A model generated the notes under the pieces. That model did no database searches. It saw nothing but the letters and a program-made list of their open reading frames with translations, and was not told the DNA's origin. DNA of 6,066 bases from Mxb001 sp044360385 (GTDB lineage: Bacteria > Actinomycetota > Actinomycetes > S36-B12). A program made the translations under genes and the position numbers. This document shows, piece by piece, positions 4,401 to 6,066 of the stretch (its first letter is position 1; the number at the start of each line of letters is the position of its first letter). Location: positions 1 through 6,066 of the forward strand of contig JBIKKK010000132.1 in assembly GCA_044360385.1 (NCBI GenBank), read 5' to 3'.

Positions 4401-6066
4401 GGGCATCGTGAGCTCGCCGCAGCCGGATAGCAATCCCGCCAACGACGTCGCCACGGCACCCGTGACAGTGACCAAGGAAGCCGGCATCTGGACGAGCAAG
4501 TCCGCGACGCCGACACGCGTCACGGCAGGCGACACCGTGACCTTCACTCTCACCGTGAGCAATGCCCCGCCGTACGGTGGACCCTCGGCAGCACGCGACG
4601 TCTACCTCACCGATGACTTCGGCGCGGTGGGCCTCACCGTGGAGTCGATCACCCCGGACAACAGCGGCCCGGACAACAGCGGACCGGACTGCTCGGCTTC
4701 CACGCTCAGCGTGGTGAGCTGCTACATCCCCGTACTGGACTTCGGATCCGCGGCATCGGTGCAGGTCGTCGCGCGGACAGACCCCTCGTGGAGCACTCCG
4801 GGGCGCACCTTCACCAATGTCGTCACCGCTTCTTCCTCCACCCCGGGTGGCGACCGCCCCCCGGGCCAGGTGACGGTTACAACCGATCCTGCCTCCCGAC
4901 TTGAGCTGACCAAGGCCATCCGTGGTCGCGCAGCCGGCACGCAGCTCGTGCCCGGGAGCAACGTCACCTACGTCCTCAATGTGGAGAACGCCGGGCCCAC
5001 TGATGCGCGCGGTGCCGTCGTGGTGGACGACATGCCGTCTTCCATCGTGCCCAGCGCGGCCACGGGCGATGGCTGGGTGTGCAGCGTCACCGGTCAGCGC
5101 GTCAGCTGCGCGACCGAGGCCACCCTCCCCGTCGGCGGAGCAATTCCCCCGATCTATGTGACGGGCCTCGTCTCGCCGCTCGCGACCGGTGCGATCGTCA
5201 ATGAGGCAACGGTCGAGCCGCAATCCCCCGGCACCGGCGCCGAGGCTGAGGTCACCCACCTCGCAGACGACTTCCTCGACCTCGACATTGCGCACTTCGG
5301 GCCCACGAATCTCCGCGCGGGCGATGATTGGCGCACCACCGTCTCGGTGCGCAACAACGGTCCCGCCACCGAGCCCGGGCCGATTCGCGTGGTGATCGAG
5401 CAGCAGTCCGCGACACCCCAGCGCGCGTCAGGTGCGGGCTGGTCCTGCGATATCGAAGGGCGCCGGATCCAGTGCGTCACCGCCGGCCCCCTAGGCATGG
5501 GGTCGTCGCTGCCGGCGATCACGCTCGTGAGCGCCACACCACGGTCGGGCACCCAGGTCAATTCGGTCGCCACCGTGACCGGCAAGCGCGAGGACGTCGA
5601 TCGCTCCAACAACAGGTCGGCGACCTCGGCCGTCCTCCAGCGAGATGCCGACATCGCCGTGCGCAAGCAGGCGGAACCTTCCACGGTCGCGGCAGGTGGC
5701 ACGGCCACCTTCCGAATCACGCTGACCAACCGAGGGCCGGGATCCACGAGCGACGCCCAGGTCCTCGACACGCTTCCGACGGGGCTCACCTTCAATCGCA
5801 GCGCCTCCGACCCCCGGTGCACCGACGAGCAGGGGCCGGTGCAGTGCAGTGCGGGCCGCGCCCTGGCCGCGGGCGAGTCGACCACCTTCCGCCTGGTCGC
5901 TCGCGTCGCCACCGACGTGCGCGGCAAGGTGCGAAACACGGCCATCGGGTCGTCCTCGCAGCGCGACCCGGACCCGTCCAACAACCGCGATAGCGCCACC
6001 ATCACGGTGACTCCGCCGACCCAGCCGCAGGTGCCCGAGGTCGACCCCCCGGACAAGATCAAGGAT
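1375..6066 (+). CDS. Large secreted multi-repeat DUF11 surface protein (adhesin/stalk-like), 3'-truncated by window edge
   Basis: The frame from GTG 1375 is open for 1564 codons to the last base with no stop; the C-terminus is outside the window. I chose GTG 1375 because a classical signal peptide begins there; ATG 1371 is in another frame. Order of parts: signal peptide 1-28; N-terminal domain ~30-363; nine DUF11 Ig-like repeats (364-515, 516-642, 643-763, 764-903, 904-1036, 1037-1174, 1175-1299, 1300-1423, 1424-1546); proline-rich stretch 1547-1564. Typical DUF11 features recur: ADLxIxK opening strands, a V-x-N-x-GP turn, TDxLPxG, GWxC, VSNTAxV, and DPDPxNN ends. All 18 cysteines fall in pairs. 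The visible part is far longer than most bacterial proteins. The family is exported and often wall- or pilus-associated, so a surface fibre or adhesin is the likely role. Ligand and anchor (LPXTG or transmembrane) cannot be seen. Nothing links it functionally to the upstream genes. Confidence 0.93.
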   Translation, partial: MTRLRALPGVLALTLAAPLLAGIPAASAADGSTQSTAPQPRANTFPERYSVNAAGDLVIAGNTLMTCPTSASTCAEALRGGGTSSRFNNNSYSMVMVDIDDDPTTVNSSSAALQIPTGAPVLFAGLYWGAGASGDQAKGRTPVDAATARLRLPGAAAYTSVTGNVTSMSTSGSNKTYAAFADVTAQVRAAGRGTYVVADVKGDLGVNHFAGWSLVVVYGDPTEPVRAMSVFDGLVSVTQGSPATIDVSGFRTPPTGPVRTALGVVAYEGDLGITGDQFLLNGKALSDARRPADNYFNSSITTKTARFSAKSPDYVNQLGFDTGLIDATGRIANNATSATFRASSSGDQYYPAALTFSTELFSPKFAARKSVVDLDGDVVRAGDELEYTLVLTNDVTADNGDASDRTVITDVLPGGAAYLPGSLKVDGQPVPDTGSTATFADGSLTLRVGQGASATSGGRLAIGASVIVTYRMRVASDAGAGTVLANDFRVAGTAATSGFDVTGVSNETSLMVIADDADLSIAKSVSPTVLVAGQTAIYTLRVANAGPGSAEAVLVTDSIPAGLTLISAAGSGWSCVETAPTVRCSRPSLAAGASATPITVTVTVAEEASASSTVSNTATVASDTPDPDPTNNTSTVDAPLDRSADLAIAKWHDGPAIPGSTITYSIGVRNEGPSDATGVTATDRLPAYLQLVSASGDGWTCTAEVECTLTGTLPAGTSAESITLVAEVLADAPAEVSNTASVSGNEPDPTPGNDTATDTADTDRVFDGIESLSHPGKAVAGGSAIPVTVRSFNGGPGAVPAGADALQTITLPLGTSLAGHSGSDWSCIPSTGSATSAPLTVRCTLPLTTSWDVDTTLTPLVLEVSVAAGETEDKTLEAVLTTTSPLRDIDLDNNRATDVITLETDADLAITTASSAALEAGGPSRPLTFTVRNNGPVADPGPITVRFSRLTTLQLSASSGSAWTCAGVAERTTCTLTGTTLAAGATAPPLTLNVSAPDPETLPRTYDLTGIVSSPQPDSNPANDVATAPVTVTKEAGIWTSKSATPTRVTAGDTVTFTLTVSNAPPYGGPSAARDVYLTDDFGAVGLTVESITPDNSGPDNSGPDCSASTLSVVSCYIPVLDFGSAASVQVVARTDPSWSTPGRTFTNVVTASSSTPGGDRPPGQVTVTTDPASRLELTKAIRGRAAGTQLVPGSNVTYVLNVENAGPTDARGAVVVDDMPSSIVPSAATGDGWVCSVTGQRVSCATEATLPVGGAIPPIYVTGLVSPLATGAIVNEATVEPQSPGTGAEAEVTHLADDFLDLDIAHFGPTNLRAGDDWRTTVSVRNNGPATEPGPIRVVIEQQSATPQRASGAGWSCDIEGRRIQCVTAGPLGMGSSLPAITLVSATPRSGTQVNSVATVTGKREDVDRSNNRSATSAVLQRDADIAVRKQAEPSTVAAGGTATFRITLTNRGPGSTSDAQVLDTLPTGLTFNRSASDPRCTDEQGPVQCSAGRALAAGESTTFRLVARVATDVRGKVRNTAIGSSSQRDPDPSNNRDSATITVTPPTQPQVPEVDPPDKIKD
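1462..2463 (+). other. N-terminal head domain of the DUF11 protein, function unknown
   Basis: Residues ~30-363 precede the repeats and do not look like DUF11. Visible landmarks are a short Cys pair (Cys67-x6-Cys74), an Asn-rich FNNNSY followed by acidic DIDDD (98-102), PVLFAGLYWGA (120-130), FADVTAQVRAAG (180-191), FAGWSLVVVYGDP (209-221), YEGDLGITGD (267-276), NYFNSS (294-299) and SPDYVNQLGFD (311-321). From memory, the same landmark order heads other actinobacterial DUF11 proteins, so this is probably a conserved family-specific domain. It is rich in predicted beta strands, and its terminal position makes it the best candidate for a ligand-binding tip. No catalytic motif is recognised. Confidence 0.6.
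2464..2919 (+). repeat. DUF11 repeat 1 (K/D/N type, no cysteines)
   Basis: Residues 364-515. The opening strand holds Lys369, followed by VRAGDELEYTLVLTN, TDVLPGG with Asp410, and LANDF with Asn486. It is the longest and most divergent repeat and the only one without a Cys pair. It resembles the fimbrial D2-type variant of the fold, with a YLPGSLKVDG segment after TDVLPGG. Confidence 0.75.
2920..3300 (+). repeat. DUF11 repeat 2 (K/D/N type, Cys pair)
   Basis: Residues 516-642. This is a near-consensus DUF11 unit: ADLSIAK (Lys523), NAGPGSA, TDSIPAGL (Asp557), GSGWSC (Cys575) paired with Cys584, VSNTATV (Asn616), and the closing DPDPTNN. Confidence 0.9.
3301..3663 (+). repeat. DUF11 repeat 3 (K/D/N type, Cys pair)
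   Basis: Residues 643-763. The unit shows ADLAIAK (Lys650), NEGPSDA, TDRLPAYL (Asp683), GDGWTC (Cys701) with Cys707 at a short five-residue spacing, VSNTASV (Asn738), and a closing EPDPTPGND. Confidence 0.9.
3664..4083 (+). repeat. DUF11 repeat 4 (divergent; K, D and N all absent)
   Basis: Residues 764-903. It is recognised by VRSFNGGPG, SDWSC (Cys827) with Cys843 at an expanded 15-residue spacing, and the closing DIDLDNN. Positions matching Lys, Asp and Asn of the consensus are Ser771, Ile809 and Ala878. A Lys777 is present, but in the following loop. The repeat start is approximate. Confidence 0.7.
4084..4482 (+). repeat. DUF11 repeat 5 (PGPI subtype; K, D and N all absent)
   Basis: Residues 904-1036. 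The unit has ADLAITT (Thr911 at the Lys position), VRNNGPVADPGPI in place of the TDxLPxG segment, GSAWTC (Cys965) with Cys974, and Leu1008 at the Asn position. It shares the NNGP...PGPI block with repeat 8. Confidence 0.8.
4483..4896 (+). repeat. DUF11 repeat 6 (K/D/N type, Cys pair, with PDNSG duplication)
   Basis: Residues 1037-1174. It includes WTSKSATP (Lys1042), TAGDTVTFTLTVSN, LTDDFG (Asp1080), Cys1106 with Cys1116, and TNVVTAS (Asn1148). The stretch before the first Cys holds a short tandem duplication in place of the usual Gly-Trp. Confidence 0.8.
4654..4689 (+). repeat. 15-bp tandem repeat encoding PDNSG
   Basis: CCGGACAACAGCGG(C/A) occurs twice in tandem (4654-4668 and 4669-4683), followed by a partial third copy CCGGAC (4684-4689). 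It encodes P-D-N-S-G twice and then P-D. The period is a multiple of three, so copy changes keep the frame. Confidence 0.95.
4897..5271 (+). repeat. DUF11 repeat 7 (K/D/N type, Cys pair)
   Basis: Residues 1175-1299. It has LELTKAI (Lys1180), PGSNVTYVLNVENAGPTDA, VDDMPSS (Asp1218), GDGWVC (Cys1236) with Cys1245, and IVNEATV (Asn1276). The closing DPDPxNN element is replaced by SPGTGAEAE. Confidence 0.87.
5272..5643 (+). repeat. DUF11 repeat 8 (PGPI subtype; K, D and aligned N absent)
   Basis: Residues 1300-1423. It shows LDIAHFGP (Ala1306/His1307 near the Lys position), VRNNGPATEPGPI, GAGWSC (Cys1358) with Cys1367, and VNSVATV, where the aligned position is Ser1397 and Asn1396 is one residue early. 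It closes with EDVDRSNN. Confidence 0.83.
5644..6012 (+). repeat. DUF11 repeat 9 (K/D/N type, Cys pair)
   Basis: Residues 1424-1546. It holds ADIAVRK (Lys1431), TNRGPGS, LDTLPTGLTF (Asp1465), Cys1482 with Cys1491, VRNTAIG (Asn1521), and the closing DPDPSNN. It is the last complete repeat in the window. Confidence 0.9.
6013..6066 (+). other. Proline-rich segment after repeat 9, cut by window edge
   Basis: Residues 1547-1564 read PPTQPQVPEVDPPDKIKD. Six of 18 residues are proline, and the composition differs from the beta-rich repeats. This looks like a linker, either to a wall-spanning or anchoring region or to another module. The window ends too soon to tell. Confidence 0.6.

Noticed and set aside
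4117..5295. 392-codon ORF on the - strand
   Set aside because: It is antisense to repeats 5-8. Low-complexity Arg/Gly-rich product, no recognisable motif and no promoter or ribosome site.
5328..5993. 221-codon + strand ORF
   Set aside because: It is a +2/+3 frame shadow of repeats 8-9, with a strongly Arg/His-rich product.
2464..6012. Repeated structure as a CRISPR array or mobile-element repeats
   Set aside because: The periodicity is about 370-450 nt, diverged at DNA level and conserved at protein level in one frame, which is a domain array rather than a DNA repeat system.
5154..6062. 302-codon ORF on the - strand
   Set aside because: It overlaps the opposite-strand 4117-5295 ORF in a different frame and is antisense to repeats 7-9. 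Its composition is Ser/Arg/Val-rich shadow.

Overview
The window looks like chromosomal DNA from a high-GC Gram-positive bacterium (Actinomycetota). GC is high, third codon positions are strongly G/C-biased, GTG starts are used, and the globin closely resembles the mycobacterial group II truncated haemoglobin (GlbO). I cannot place it to genus. All genes I can support are on the + strand, and there is no sign of an insertion sequence, prophage, CRISPR array, tRNA or rRNA.

Layout. (1) Positions 1-926 hold the C-terminal ~307 codons of an ABC1/ADCK/UbiB-type atypical kinase whose start lies upstream of the window. (2) After 21 nt comes a complete 128-codon group II truncated haemoglobin (948-1334). 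(3) After a 40-nt gap that contains a good -10-like hexamer, a very large secreted protein starts at GTG 1375 and stays open to the last base (1564 codons visible, no stop). It is the main content of the window. Because it never meets a stop here, it is easy to miss, and several long antisense and out-of-frame ORFs lie over it.

The large protein has a signal peptide, a ~330-residue N-terminal domain of a type seen at the head of actinobacterial DUF11 proteins, then nine tandem Ig-like DUF11 (TIGR01451/PF01345-type) repeats of ~120-150 residues, and a proline-rich stretch at the window edge. It is probably a cell-surface stalk or adhesin, but its anchor lies beyond the window.

Two features of the repeat array stand out. 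Eight of nine repeats carry exactly two cysteines at matching places, so a disulfide in each is likely. In addition, six repeats keep a Lys/Asp/Asn set in the positions expected for an internal isopeptide bond, while the other three (repeats 4, 5 and 8) have lost all three residues together. This suggests a fibre built from two mechanically different module classes.

The kinase and globin may be co-transcribed, given their close spacing and common strand. The surface protein probably has its own, possibly leaderless, promoter and no clear functional link to the two upstream genes.
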